This document shows positions 17,943 to 28,612 of a DNA stretch of 34,113 nt, piece after piece. Position numbers and translations under genes: made by a program. Numbering within the stretch: position 1 is the stretch's first letter; the number at the start of each line of letters is the position of its first letter. The notes under the pieces were generated by a model. It was not told where the DNA came from. It searched no databases and worked only from the letters and a program-made list of their open reading frames with translations. This stretch comes from an uncultured Chlorobiaceae bacterium (GTDB lineage Bacteria; Bacteroidota; Chlorobiia; Chlorobiales; Chlorobiaceae). The stretch covers positions 1-34,113 of the forward strand of contig CAINOO010000280.1 of NCBI GenBank assembly GCA_903851535.1. The letters are read 5' to 3'.

Positions 17943-19076
17943 ATGGCGATAGAGATTCGACAGGTTCAGAATAAAAAAGAGCGAAAAGAGTTTATCAAAT
18001 TTGCATGGACGATCTATCGGAATGATCCGGAACTCAATAAAAACTGGGTTCCTCCTGTCATTGACGATTACATGAAAACGCTTGATACTGAAAAGTTTCC
18101 GTTGTATGAACATGCTGGCCTCGCCATGTTTACTGCCTGGAAGGATGGAGTGATGGCTGGAACTATCGCGGCTGTTGAAAACCGGCGGCATAATGAGTTT
18201 CACGCCGACAAGGTTGGTTTCTGGGGCTTTTTTGAGTGTATCAATGACCAGCAGGTGGCCAATGCCCTGTTTGATGCTGCCGCCAAATGGCTGAAACAGA
18301 AAGGACTCAATGCCATGCGTGGGCCGGTCAGTCCATCAATGAATGATCAGTGCGGCATGTTGACCAAAGGATACGACAGCCCCCCGGTTTTTCTCATGCT
18401 CTACAACCCGCCTTACTACAATGATCTTGTTTTGAAGTATGGTCACCGTGTCGGTCAGGAGCTGCTCGCATGGTATATCGATCAGAAAATTATTGATATT
18501 GAACGCCTGCGCCGCATTGCAGGCCATGTAAAGAAAAGGGAGGGTTTGACGGTACGGATCATGAACATGAAGGATTTTGACCGGGAAATTGATCGTATCC
18601 GCGATATTTATAACAAGGCGTGGGAAAAAAATTGGGGCTTTGTGCCCATGACAAACAAAGAGTTCAATTTTCTGGCCAAAAGCCTCAAACCTCTGGCAAA
18701 TCCTCACTACATCTACTTTGTCGAAGATCGCAACAAGCGCACCGTCGGCTTTTCGCTTTCGCTTCCCGATGTGAACCAGGCACTGAAACATGTCAATGGC
18801 AACCCCTTCTCACCACTCGGCCTGCTGAAATATCTCTGGTACAGTCGCAAAATTACCATGGTTCGCACCATCACTATGGGGGTGTTGCCCGAATACCGAA
18901 ACAAGGGTGTTGACAGTATTCTCAATACCCAGATTGCCGATTATGGTGGCAAACACGGGGTCTTTGCAAGTGAAATGAGCTGGGTACTCAAGGCAAATGA
19001 GTCTATGAGCAAATTGGCAAAGGTGATTGGCGGGAAGCCATACAAGGAGTATGTTATTTACGAGGCTGATATTTGA
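17943..19076 (+). CDS. GNAT-like acyltransferase family protein, function unknown
   Basis: This is a 377-residue cytoplasmic protein with no signal peptide or membrane segment. The C-terminal half contains a GNAT-like acetyl-CoA fold candidate: TMGVLPEYRNKGVDSIL at about residue 305-322 matches the V-x-P-x-x-R-x-x-G cofactor-binding motif. The N-terminal half has the conserved-looking MRGPVSPSMNDQCGML. The organisation suggests a duplicated or two-domain GNAT protein of the kind found in Bacteroidetes/Chlorobi genomes (family recollection, unsearched). The start is well supported by GGGAGGG six or seven bases before ATG. It is followed closely by a strong terminator. The substrate is unknown, and proximity to DAHP synthase does not define it. 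Confidence 0.75.
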   Translation: MAIEIRQVQNKKERKEFIKFAWTIYRNDPELNKNWVPPVIDDYMKTLDTEKFPLYEHAGLAMFTAWKDGVMAGTIAAVENRRHNEFHADKVGFWGFFECINDQQVANALFDAAAKWLKQKGLNAMRGPVSPSMNDQCGMLTKGYDSPPVFLMLYNPPYYNDLVLKYGHRVGQELLAWYIDQKIIDIERLRRIAGHVKKREGLTVRIMNMKDFDREIDRIRDIYNKAWEKNWGFVPMTNKEFNFLAKSLKPLANPHYIYFVEDRNKRTVGFSLSLPDVNQALKHVNGNPFSPLGLLKYLWYSRKITMVRTITMGVLPEYRNKGVDSILNTQIADYGGKHGVFASEMSWVLKANESMSKLAKVIGGKPYKEYVIYEADI

Positions 19077-19103
19077 TGACAACAGGACGTTATACAGTAT
19101 GAC

Positions 19104-19142
19104 AAAAAAAAGGAGGCCCGTTCGAAAAGGCCTCCTTTTTTT
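19104..19142. terminator. Bidirectional rho-independent terminator (GNAT-like / porin-like)
   Basis: A-run, GGAGGCC, ten-base loop, GGCCTCC and T-run. With the A/T flanks the stem reaches about 14 pairs. It sits between the convergent genes ending at 19076 and 19160. Confidence 0.93.
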
Positions 19143-19159
19143 ATGTTACAATATCCTGC

Positions 19160-19870
19160 TCAGAATGATGCCATAAAGACAAGATGTGAAGCTTCTGTGT
19201 TCGGGTTGTAGATATAAGAGGCTGTGTAGCGATCTTTTGAAACCGATATACCTGTGTTGACAAGAGCAAAATTGTCATTTTTTCTGCCACGTGCGTTGTC
19301 GCTGTAATAGTCTTCATCACCGAAACCAACAACACCTTTTGCCGTGTAGCCATCCTTGTTGTAGAATTTGTAGCCAGCTTCACAATACTTGGCATTTTTG
19401 TAACCGAGACTTGTATCATTGCCAGCGACATTGATTGCTGCAAGCAGGCTGAGATTATCCTTTGCATAACCGACGCTGAGCTCAATCACGTTCGGTCCGT
19501 CACAACTGAAATCGAAGGATTTGTCGTTGTCACCAACAGGAACATAATAATCGGTCGCAGTCAGACTGAATGGTCCAACGGGGACGGTAGCATACAGGTC
19601 TACCTCCTTGTATCGGGATTTAGCGCCAGCATCATCAACAACATTATCGGTAACTGCATAGGAACCCCATGCGCCGATAACGACCCCGCTTCCAGCAAAG
19701 GTATAGGAAATGGCTGGCTGAATGGCGGCTGAATTACCCAGATCAATACCTCTCCATACATAGCTGGTGACCGCGTCTGCACCGATTTTAAACCCTTCTG
19801 CCTGGGCGGTACCGCCAAATCCGGCAAAGAGCGCTACGGCAAGGGTTAAAAGTTTTGCTGTTTTTTTCAT
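19160..19870 (-). CDS. Outer-membrane porin-like protein, TorF/Gcw_chp family
   Basis: A 236-residue exported protein with a classic signal peptide (MKK, hydrophobic core, then GTAQA as the likely signal peptidase I site near residue 24). The mature part is an amphipathic beta-strand protein ending in ...LVFMASF with a terminal Phe, typical of outer-membrane barrels. The motif TSYVWRGID near the mature N-terminus followed by QPAISYTF and GVVIGAWGSY is characteristic of the TIGR02001/Gcw_chp family of putative porins. The ATG is preceded by AGGAG. It is a single gene, isolated by the terminator on its 3' side and a 255-base AT-rich gap on its 5' side. The transported substrate is unknown. Confidence 0.85.
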   Translation of the reverse strand: MKKTAKLLTLAVALFAGFGGTAQAEGFKIGADAVTSYVWRGIDLGNSAAIQPAISYTFAGSGVVIGAWGSYAVTDNVVDDAGAKSRYKEVDLYATVPVGPFSLTATDYYVPVGDNDKSFDFSCDGPNVIELSVGYAKDNLSLLAAINVAGNDTSLGYKNAKYCEAGYKFYNKDGYTAKGVVGFGDEDYYSDNARGRKNDNFALVNTGISVSKDRYTASYIYNPNTEASHLVFMASF

Positions 19871-20125
19871 CGACCTGCTCCTGTGTTTTTGTGTTGTAAT
19901 TGTATCAGTTATTTTCTTCTTTCTTCTTATAAAAAAAACACTGAACCCTTTAAGAAAACCTTAGCACGCAATATAATTAATTAATTAAATAATACAAATG
20001 AGTAGCAATTGTTAAGGTGAATCGGCATTATCGCTTAACAAAGTTACGATTTCGTTATTTTTTCGGCGTTTGTTTGACACCTTGCTTCATGCTACATTCA
20101 CATCGTCAATGAACATGTTTCCGTA

Positions 20126-20548
20126 ATGAAATCCATTGTTGTGAAGCAAGCTGCAATTGTGCTGCAGGGAGGGTACTCCAGTTATGAAGCCTTGAACAGG
20201 TTTGTCGCATCGTTTGCCAGGGGCGAAGGGTACTGCAGCCTGTTTGTGGAGCGTCTTCAGCTTGCCACAAAAGAGGCCTTTGTCAATGCAGTCAAGCATG
20301 GTAACAGGGAAGAAGAAATGTTGACCGTCTCCTGTTCGTTTACGGCTGTTGCCGACTCGCTTCTGGCTTCGGTCAGGGACTGCGGTAAAGGGTTCAATCC
20401 CGACGCATTGCCCGATCCTGTTGATCCACACAATATCCTGAGGTTGTCAGGAAGGGGTATCCTTATTATCCGAAGCATTGCTGAAATCATTGCTCTTGAG
20501 CGAGAGCGTGATGGAGCGGTACTGAGACTGCGTTATCGTCCCTTTTGA
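20126..20548 (+). CDS. RsbW-like anti-sigma factor / serine kinase (HATPase_c_2)
   Basis: This is a 140-residue single-domain GHKL ATPase of the RsbW/SpoIIAB type. The N-box is LATKEAFVNAVKHGN at about 50-64, the G1 box VRDCGKGFNP at about 88-97 and the G2-like SGRGILII at about 112-119. Family members bind a sigma factor or phosphorylate an anti-anti-sigma (STAS) protein on serine in partner-switching systems. No STAS, PP2C phosphatase or sigma factor gene is next to it, so its partners are elsewhere. ATG 20126 is the first start in frame and fits the domain length. It precedes pgi by about 60 bases on the same strand, so co-transcription is possible. Confidence 0.88.
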   Translation: MKSIVVKQAAIVLQGGYSSYEALNRFVASFARGEGYCSLFVERLQLATKEAFVNAVKHGNREEEMLTVSCSFTAVADSLLASVRDCGKGFNPDALPDPVDPHNILRLSGRGILIIRSIAEIIALERERDGAVLRLRYRPF

Positions 20549-20611
20549 AATGATTCCATTGCAACATCATGATTTTTCTGCAATTATAAACCGGTATAAA
20601 ACTATTACAAC

Positions 20612-22267
20612 ATGGCTCTATCACGAAGCGCAGTCTGGACTGCTCTTGCAGCACACAAACAGGAAATTGAGCAACTGCATGTACGGGAGATGTTTCAGCA
20701 GGATGAGAACAGGTTTACAAGCTTCTCCATTCAATGGGGCGAACTGCTGCTCGACTACTCAAAAAACAGGATCACTCCCCGAACCATGGAGCTGCTTGTG
20801 GAACTTGCGCGCAGCGTTGAGCTTGAAAAAAGGCGTGACGAGATGTTTGAGGGAGCGCCAATCAACTCTACCGAACGGCGTGCGGTACTCCATACTGCTC
20901 TTCGCAGGCCACCTGGCTACTCGCTTGACGTTGATGGCCTCGATCTTTCAGTGGAAATTGCCGATGTACTGGCACAGATGAAAGAGTGCTGTGAGCAGAT
21001 TATTTCGGGTTCATGGAAGGGATATACCGGCAAGCGAATGACCGATGTGGTCAATATTGGTATTGGTGGTTCTGATCTTGGTCCTTTCATGGTAACCGAA
21101 GCGCTCCGCCCCTTTTCCCACGGTCATCTCCAGGTTCATTTTGTCTCCAATATTGATGGCACCCACATCTGCGAGACGCTCAAAAAGCTCAATCCGGAAA
21201 CAACGCTTTTTGTCATTGCCTCAAAAACCTTTACAACCCAGGAGACACTCACCAATGCAATGAGCGCCCGTGCATGGTTTTTGACTCATGCTCTTGACCC
21301 GTCGCATATTGCAAAACATTTTGTAGCTGTCTCAACCAACCGCGCCAAGGTTGTGGAGTTTGGCATTGATGAAGCAAACATGTTCCGATTCTGGGAGTGG
21401 GTTGGAGGACGTTACTCCCTTTGGTCTTCAATCGGGCTCTCCATAGCGCTCTTTCTTGGCTTTGACCGCTTTCAGGAGCTGCTCAATGGCGCATACGCGA
21501 TGGACGAGCATTTCCGTCAGGAACCTCTTGAAGGCAATATTCCCGTCATTATGGCCCTGCTTGGTATTTGGTACAATAATTTTTTTGACGTTTCCTCACA
21601 CGCCGTCATTCCTTACGACCAGTACCTGCACCGCTTTCCAGCCTACCTCCAGCAGCTTGATATGGAGAGCAATGGCAAGCGGGTAGACAAGCAAGGCAAC
21701 AAGGTTACTTATGCAACAGGGCCGGTGATCTGGGGCGAACCAGGCACCAATTCACAGCACGCTTTTTTTCAGTTGCTGCATCAGAGCCCCGATTTTATTC
21801 CTGCCGACTTTATTGTTCCGCTCAAAACCCAAAACCCGGCAGGGGAGCATCATGACATTTTGCTTGCCAACTGCTTCGCACAGACCGAAGCGCTCATGAA
21901 GGGCAAAAATGAGCAGGAAGTGCGCGAGGAGCTTGAAGCAGCGGGCAGTGAGCCTTCGGATATTGAAGCACTGCTGCCACACAAGGTTTTTCCGGGAAAC
22001 CGTCCGACAAACACGCTCCTCTTCAATGAACTCAATCCTTTTGCTCTTGGAAGCCTCATTGCCCTCTACGAGCACAAGGTGTTTGTGCAAGGGATGATCT
22101 GGGGAGTAAATTCCTTCGACCAGTGGGGTGTTGAACTGGGCAAGCAACTGGCAAAAGCCATTTTCCCTGAAATTCAGGGGACGGAGGTGGTTTGCGGCCA
22201 TGACAGCTCGACCAATGCGCTCATTAATCTGTACCGCAAAGCGAGAATGACGAACGCGCCTGACTGA
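20612..22267 (+). CDS. pgi: Glucose-6-phosphate isomerase
   Basis: Pgi interconverts glucose 6-phosphate and fructose 6-phosphate in glycolysis, gluconeogenesis and glycogen metabolism. The 551-residue protein is the standard long form. Hallmarks are [22 protein letters not shown], the [15 protein letters not shown] block with the catalytic Glu, [17 protein letters not shown], and the C-terminal [12 protein letters not shown] signature with the catalytic Lys. The start ATG matches the family N-terminus, though the Shine-Dalgarno is weak. It is followed 30 bases later by a strong terminator shared with the convergent P-II gene. Confidence 0.97.
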   Translation: MALSRSAVWTALAAHKQEIEQLHVREMFQQDENRFTSFSIQWGELLLDYSKNRITPRTMELLVELARSVELEKRRDEMFEGAPINSTERRAVLHTALRRPPGYSLDVDGLDLSVEIADVLAQMKECCEQIISGSWKGYTGKRMTDVVNIGIGGSDLGPFMVTEALRPFSHGHLQVHFVSNIDGTHICETLKKLNPETTLFVIASKTFTTQETLTNAMSARAWFLTHALDPSHIAKHFVAVSTNRAKVVEFGIDEANMFRFWEWVGGRYSLWSSIGLSIALFLGFDRFQELLNGAYAMDEHFRQEPLEGNIPVIMALLGIWYNNFFDVSSHAVIPYDQYLHRFPAYLQQLDMESNGKRVDKQGNKVTYATGPVIWGEPGTNSQHAFFQLLHQSPDFIPADFIVPLKTQNPAGEHHDILLANCFAQTEALMKGKNEQEVREELEAAGSEPSDIEALLPHKVFPGNRPTNTLLFNELNPFALGSLIALYEHKVFVQGMIWGVNSFDQWGVELGKQLAKAIFPEIQGTEVVCGHDSSTNALINLYRKARMTNAPD

Positions 22268-22296
22268 ACGTTTGCATGGTCGTGTGTTTTTGATAC

Positions 22297-22333
22297 AAAG
22301 AGAAGCCGCCCTTGAAAAGGCGGCTTCTCTTTT
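22297..22333. terminator. Bidirectional rho-independent terminator (pgi / P-II)
   Basis: AAAGAGAAGCCGCC, an eight-base loop and the perfect complement GGCGGCTTCTCTTT give a 14-pair stem, followed by a further T. It lies between convergent pgi and the P-II gene. Confidence 0.93.
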
Positions 22334-22366
22334 GTCAAGGACTGACAATCGCTGCATGTACGCATC

Positions 22367-22714
22367 CTAATCTTTGTTGTACATCGATTCATCACCACTT
22401 TCTCCGGTTCGGATACGATAGGACTCTTCAATAGTCCAGACGAAGATCTTGCCGTCACCTACCTCACCGGTATAGGCTGTTTTCAAAAGACAGTCTACTG
22501 TTTTTCGAAGATTGATGTCGCGAACAACAATCGACAACGTTAACCGTGAAATATAGTCAGTATCGGCAGAGCCACGGAAGACATCCTTTTTTTTACGTTC
22601 ATTTCCAACCCCGAATGATTCGGTATAGGAAAAGAAGTCGATATCAATTGCGTGCAATGCCGCTTTCACCTCTTCAAATTTTGAACGCCTTATGATTGCC
22701 TCTATTTTTTTCAT
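22367..22714 (-). CDS. Divergent P-II family nitrogen regulator
   Basis: This 115-residue P-II protein begins MKKIEAIIR and keeps the B-loop TGEVGDGKIFV and C-loop RIRTGESGDES, so the trimeric ATP-binding core is intact. It aligns without gaps to E. coli GlnB up to the T-loop tip. There Gln39 (2-oxoglutarate/Mg-ATP ligand) is Glu39, Tyr46 is Phe46 and the uridylylated Tyr51 is Asp51, with R47-G48 retained. The T-loop is rich in Lys (K41-K43). P-II proteins of amt operons normally block AmtB in response to 2-oxoglutarate and ADP/ATP. This one probably senses differently. An in-frame TTG at 22726 exists, but ATG 22714 fits the family start. It lies 30 bases downstream of amtB in the same operon. 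Confidence 0.9.
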   Translation of the reverse strand: MKKIEAIIRRSKFEEVKAALHAIDIDFFSYTESFGVGNERKKKDVFRGSADTDYISRLTLSIVVRDINLRKTVDCLLKTAYTGEVGDGKIFVWTIEESYRIRTGESGDESMYNKD

Positions 22715-22744
22715 AATGATTTTCAATTTAATGGATTAATGAAT

Positions 22745-24226
22745 TCAGTTGGTGTATGCTTCAGCGCCATGTTCAAAAACATCCAATCCTCCAACTCCGG
22801 TTTCACCTTCAGGCTCAACGCGTAACTTGAATGGATGGGGCAACTTGTTGATGACCAGCATGACAATGAACGCAACAACAAACGTCGTCAGTGCAATAAT
22901 TGCATTTCCGACAAATTGTGCAAGGAATACATTCCATCCTCCTCCGTAAAACAATCCGGTCACAGGAGCAGAGTTGTCGGGGCCGAAAGGAGTGGTGCAT
23001 CCATACTCTCCACTGGCAAAAAGACCGATCGCCCAGGTTCCGAAAACACCGTTAAAGCCATGCACCGAAACCGCACCAACCGGATCATCAATGCGCAAAT
23101 ATTCAAGCAGGTAGATGCCACCAAAAACAATTGCACCAGCAATGAGGCCGATGATAACGGATCCAAATGGTGAAACCCAGTAGCATGGTGCCGTGATGGC
23201 AACCAGCCCGCCAAGGAGACCGTTCACCGTAAAGCCAACGTCAAATTTCCCCTTGAAAGAGCCAATATAAAAGGCGAGAAACATGGCACTCAGGGCTCCA
23301 CCGCAAGCCGCCAGTGTCGTATTTGCAGCCACACGACCAACACCTATGGCATCCATTGCCGAAAGAGTACTTCCAGGGTTAAATCCATACCATCCGAACC
23401 ACAAGAGGAAGGCTCCTGTAACAGCAACGGGTAAGTTGTGTGCAGCAGGAAGACCACCCCTCTCCTTGTCATCCCGAAGGAATACGCGGCCGATACGAGG
23501 CCCCAACACAATTGCTCCCGCCAACGACACGACACCGCCAATGGTATGCACAACCGTGGAACCGGCAAAATCGCGGAAAGGATTGCCCAATGCGGGCAGG
23601 AAATTGCCGGGAGTACCCATGGTTACCAAAAAGCCGTCAGGACCCCAGGCCCAGTGACCAATAATGGGATAGATCAATGCCGTTACAACGATACTGTAAA
23701 GAATATCGCCACGGAAACTGGTCCGTCCAATCATCGCACCAGATGTAATGGTTGATGCGGTATCAGCAAAGGCAAACTGAAACACCCAGTGTGCCAGAAG
23801 CGCTACGCCGGTTGTTCCGTAGGTGGCAGGCGCACCCTGCAGGAAGAACCACTTTTGCCCGATAAAGCCGTTACCTTCACTGAACATGAATGCATAGCCT
23901 ATTGCCCAGAAAGAGATACCGCAAATAGCCGTGTCCAAAACGCACTCAATAAGAACGTTAACAGTTTCCCGCTTTCTGGCAAAGCCTGCTTCGAGCATGA
24001 CAAATCCAGCCTGCATACCAAAAACGAGGGCTGCTGCGATCAATGTCCACAGGGTATTGAGCGAGTTAATCAGATTTGTCTCAATCGGAGAATAGGTCAC
24101 CGCGGCGTTTGCAGGTATACCTATAATTCCGGTTAAGGTGCTCATGGACAAGAGGACTACCAGGAGTCCAATCATCTTCCCTGCAAAAATGGTTAGACCA
24201 AGTTTCCAGTTTTTTTGTTTCGCCAT
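22745..24226 (-). CDS. amtB: Ammonium transporter
   Basis: AmtB-type channel protein moving NH4+/NH3 through the inner membrane. The preferred start is ATG 24226 (MAKQKNWKLG, preceded by CAGGGAAAAT), giving 493 residues. A longer frame from 24286 adds 20 residues of non-homologous leader. A signal-like hydrophobic segment ending in PANA precedes the first core helix, matching the cleaved leader of Amt proteins. Core features: LWTLIAAALVFGMQAGFVMLEAG, DFAGSTVVH with the conserved Asp and first pore His, and VSVHGFNGVFGTWAIG with the second His. The C-terminal tail (LRVEPEGETGVGGLDVFEHG) is the usual P-II-interacting helix region. It is followed by its P-II partner gene. Confidence 0.96.
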   Translation of the reverse strand: MAKQKNWKLGLTIFAGKMIGLLVVLLSMSTLTGIIGIPANAAVTYSPIETNLINSLNTLWTLIAAALVFGMQAGFVMLEAGFARKRETVNVLIECVLDTAICGISFWAIGYAFMFSEGNGFIGQKWFFLQGAPATYGTTGVALLAHWVFQFAFADTASTITSGAMIGRTSFRGDILYSIVVTALIYPIIGHWAWGPDGFLVTMGTPGNFLPALGNPFRDFAGSTVVHTIGGVVSLAGAIVLGPRIGRVFLRDDKERGGLPAAHNLPVAVTGAFLLWFGWYGFNPGSTLSAMDAIGVGRVAANTTLAACGGALSAMFLAFYIGSFKGKFDVGFTVNGLLGGLVAITAPCYWVSPFGSVIIGLIAGAIVFGGIYLLEYLRIDDPVGAVSVHGFNGVFGTWAIGLFASGEYGCTTPFGPDNSAPVTGLFYGGGWNVFLAQFVGNAIIALTTFVVAFIVMLVINKLPHPFKLRVEPEGETGVGGLDVFEHGAEAYTN

Positions 24227-24635
24227 ATTTTCCCTGATTCGGGTAAAATAGTGCCTCCTTTCGAGACTAACGGTTCCTGATTTCATAGGATGTTTTTTTA
24301 GATGGTTACGAAGTTGTGTTGGTCTGGTTCGTGTCTACGAGTTGATTTGTGATTATAAATTAAGGCTTAGTTCAAAAGTAGTATAAAATATTTAATAAAA
24401 AAATACATTTATGTAAATAATGTTAGGCTATTGTGTCAAAATACAAGAAAAGCCACTTTTATGTCAAAAAAAGGCATCTTTGCGGGGAGCGCCATTGTTC
24501 TTAGGGGCTATAATGACCATCCTTTCACCGCAGGGAGGCTTTTTCAGCGCCAATATTGCCTGAAAATGGTTCAACTGATTGTCAAAAGGTATCCTGCGTT
24601 GTTGCCGCAATGAAGGGGAGAAACAAGCGGATTGG
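24227..24635. other. Gene-free stretch between priA and amtB
   Basis: About 410 bases hold no credible gene. The part next to amtB (24300-24430) is strongly AT-rich and should contain its promoter. TACAT-TT-ATGTA at 24404-24415 is a small palindrome there. I found no sigma-54 (GG-N10-GC) match at the correct spacing. The part near priA contains a hairpin-forming repeat at 24541-24566. Confidence 0.5.
24541..24566. repeat. Inverted repeat / hairpin downstream of priA
   Basis: TTTTCAG (24541-24547) pairs with CTGAAAA (24560-24566), and the interior contains the self-complementary CAATATTG. The hairpin has an asymmetric bulge and no T-tract, so it is not a typical terminator. It could be a processing structure or a protein site. 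Confidence 0.4.
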
Positions 24636-27074
24636 CTACATGAGGTTCTGGGGATCGACGTCAACCGTGAAGGTGAGCCTTGCGGAACGGAAGCGGGAGG
24701 TGATGTCGTCGCTCATCTGTTTGACGAAAAGGGGCGAAAGCTTGCCATCGAAGAGTTTAACGACCACATGGTAGCGGTATCGTCCCCGTATTTTTGCAAT
24801 ACAAGCTGGTGCAGGCCCAAGAATAACCCCTTTTTCTGCATGAAGTTGCAGTTCCAGTGTTTTTTTGCAGGAGAGAGCGGCAGCTTCCGCCTGTTTTTCA
24901 TCTTCGGCACTGCATTCGAATTTTATGAGCCGTGATGCCGGAGGGTAGCGGAGCTCTTTTCGGATGGCTATTTCCTGGAAAAAAAACTTTTCATAGCTCT
25001 CTTTTCCCTGCAAAAGAGCGGGGAATACATCGTTCTCCATATTGTAAACCTGAAAGTAGACCTCTCCGGGTATCGAAGAACGTCCTGCACGTCCGGCAAC
25101 CTGGGTGAGCAGTGAAAACGTCCTCTCTGATGCGCGAAAGTCAGGAATGTTGAGGCCTATATCGGCCATGAGAACACCGACAAGGGTGACCGAGGGAAAA
25201 TCGAGCCCTTTGGCGACCATTTGTGTACCGAGCAGAATCCTCGCCTTGCGGTCATGAAACTCCTTGAGAATCCGTCCGTGGGCACCTTTTGTGGAGGTCG
25301 TATCGACATCCATACGGAGGATTTTTTCTTCAGGGAAAAGGGTTTGCAGCTCCTCCTCAATGCGTTCGGTACCACTGCTTTTATAAAAAAGGTTGGTCGA
25401 AGAGCATTTCAGGCACGACTCCGTGAATCTTGAGGTATGGCCACAGTAGTGACAGCGGAGCTGTTTCTGAGTGGCGTGGTAGACCAGGGGAATATTGCAG
25501 AATCGGCAGAGAGGGATGTGGCCACATGCAAGACAGAAGATACTTCCGGCAAATCCTCTCCTGTTTTGCAAGAGAATAACCTGCTCGTCTTTTTCAAGAC
25601 GGATCTCTATCTGACGGCAGAGGAGTTCTGAAATCGATGCAGAAGCCTTTGGACTCCCTTTCATCAAGACAAGCGTGAGCTTGGGCATGGTTGCCCCATC
25701 AACCCGTTCCGGAAGATTGACCAGGGTGTATTTGCCTGTTACGGCGTTGTTGTATGACTCAAACGAAGGTGTTGCCGAACCAAGGACGCAAATCGCCTGG
25801 CTGAACATTGCCCTCATGATTGCCGTATCCCGCGCATGGTAGCGAGGATTGCGATCCTGCTTGTAGGCGCTGTCATGCTCTTCGTCCACAATGATTGCAC
25901 CAAGGTTCTTGAGTGGAGCGAAAATGGTTGAACGGGCACCAAGGGCAATTTTTGTCTTTCCAAGCCGGAGACTGTGCCAGGCATCATATTTTTCCTGGTT
26001 ACTCATGGCACTGTGCAAAATGGTGATCTCATCATGAAAATGCTCACGGAAGCGGCCTGCTGTCTGAGGGGTAAGGGCTATTTCAGGTACCAGCACAATG
26101 GCGGTTTTTCCTGCCGCAAGAACTCTTTTCAGTAACTCAATATAGATCAGGGTTTTGCCGCTTCCGGTCACTCCATGAAGCAGAAAGGTTCGGTATTCCC
26201 CTTTGTCGAACGCAGCAATCAACTGCTCAAGCGCTCTTTGCTGTAAGGCTGTCGGCGTTTTTGGTGATTGAGGCACTTCAGTAAAGCCCGTTGTAAAGAG
26301 GCTTGCCCGATCCATCAGACATTTTTCAACAAATCCTTTTTTTTCAAGGGCGTTGAGAATCTCTTTTGAGCTGCCGATAGTTTCGGCGAAAGCAGCTCCT
26401 TTACCGAGAACGCCCAGTTTCATGATCGCTTCAAGCTGTTTTGGAGCGCTTTTGAGCATCTCCTCTATATTTTCCGGTAATGAACGGCTCAGGCTCCAGG
26501 CAGGTTTCTGCCTCGCTTTTGTGGATGAAAACTTTTTTGAGAGCCTCAATTCTCCTCCCCGCTCAAGCGCAGCAATGGTGCGATAAAGCTGTTTTTTGCC
26601 GATCCTGCGCTGCAACTGATGAACCGTAAGTCGTTTTTCGACCATCATCACCTGCATGATGGTGCGCCGGAGTGCCGTGTTGATGACCTTCTGACCATCG
26701 CTCTTGAGCGCAAAATCGGTCATTTCAACGACATCATGAACTGTTGTTCTTACTGCCGCCGGGAGGGCTGCCGTCAGGGTATCAACTCTCCTCGTGAGAT
26801 AATAATCGGCCATCCACCCGGTAAGCCGCAATAGGGAGGGACTGAGCACAGGTTCTCCGTCGTAGAGCAGATCAAGGAGTTCCATATCCGATACGTCATC
26901 ACCATTCGGGTTGGTGAGACTCAGAATGTATCCGATGGAGAGCCTTCCGTTTCCTCTTTTTGCCGACAGGAGTACCATGCATCCCGGTTGGATGTCGTGC
27001 TCCAGGGTATCGGGTACCAAGGCAAAAAATGGTTCCCCCCTGAATAGGGTTTCTGCTGCAATCAGTGCATACAT
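24636..27074 (-). CDS. priA: Primosomal replication restart helicase PriA
   Basis: PriA reloads the replicative helicase at stalled forks and D-loops. The 812-residue protein has the N-terminal DNA-binding region and a superfamily 2 helicase core with Walker A GVTGSGKTLIY, Walker B DEEHDSAYKQ and GSATPSFES. The family zinc-binding insert has cysteine pairs in CLACGHIPLCRFC and RCHYCGH...CLKC. The helicase C-terminal motifs LLGTQMVAKGLDFP and QVAGRAGR follow. ATG 27074 begins at the normal family N-terminus. It is probably a single transcript, because the terminator at 27086-27119 lies directly upstream. Confidence 0.96.
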   Translation of the reverse strand: MYALIAAETLFRGEPFFALVPDTLEHDIQPGCMVLLSAKRGNGRLSIGYILSLTNPNGDDVSDMELLDLLYDGEPVLSPSLLRLTGWMADYYLTRRVDTLTAALPAAVRTTVHDVVEMTDFALKSDGQKVINTALRRTIMQVMMVEKRLTVHQLQRRIGKKQLYRTIAALERGGELRLSKKFSSTKARQKPAWSLSRSLPENIEEMLKSAPKQLEAIMKLGVLGKGAAFAETIGSSKEILNALEKKGFVEKCLMDRASLFTTGFTEVPQSPKTPTALQQRALEQLIAAFDKGEYRTFLLHGVTGSGKTLIYIELLKRVLAAGKTAIVLVPEIALTPQTAGRFREHFHDEITILHSAMSNQEKYDAWHSLRLGKTKIALGARSTIFAPLKNLGAIIVDEEHDSAYKQDRNPRYHARDTAIMRAMFSQAICVLGSATPSFESYNNAVTGKYTLVNLPERVDGATMPKLTLVLMKGSPKASASISELLCRQIEIRLEKDEQVILLQNRRGFAGSIFCLACGHIPLCRFCNIPLVYHATQKQLRCHYCGHTSRFTESCLKCSSTNLFYKSSGTERIEEELQTLFPEEKILRMDVDTTSTKGAHGRILKEFHDRKARILLGTQMVAKGLDFPSVTLVGVLMADIGLNIPDFRASERTFSLLTQVAGRAGRSSIPGEVYFQVYNMENDVFPALLQGKESYEKFFFQEIAIRKELRYPPASRLIKFECSAEDEKQAEAAALSCKKTLELQLHAEKGVILGPAPACIAKIRGRYRYHVVVKLFDGKLSPLFVKQMSDDITSRFRSARLTFTVDVDPQNLM

Positions 27075-27085
27075 GGTGACGAATG

Positions 27086-27119
27086 AAAAAAGCCAGTACA
27101 GGGGGTACTGACTTTTTTA
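27086..27119 (-). terminator. Rho-independent terminator downstream of adk
   Basis: A-run, GCCAGTAC, five-base loop, GTACTGAC and T-run form a stem of about 14 positions with one mismatch. It lies between the end of adk and the start of priA on the same strand, separating the two transcripts. Confidence 0.85.
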
Positions 27120-27144
27120 TTTGAATTCTTTACGATCGGGGCTC

Positions 27145-28591
<1,447 letters not shown>

Positions 28592-28612
28592 GATTATCAA
28601 GACAGTTAGAGA

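Noticed and set aside
24227-24286. Longer AmtB start at 24286 with an AGGAGG inside the extension
   Set aside because: The AGGAGG is not at a useful distance from any start codon, while ATG 24226 has a close GGGA and begins right before the leader peptide.
24480-24500. Possible sigma-54 promoter for amtB on the minus strand
   Set aside because: The GG and GC elements are two bases too close together compared with the required -24/-12 spacing.
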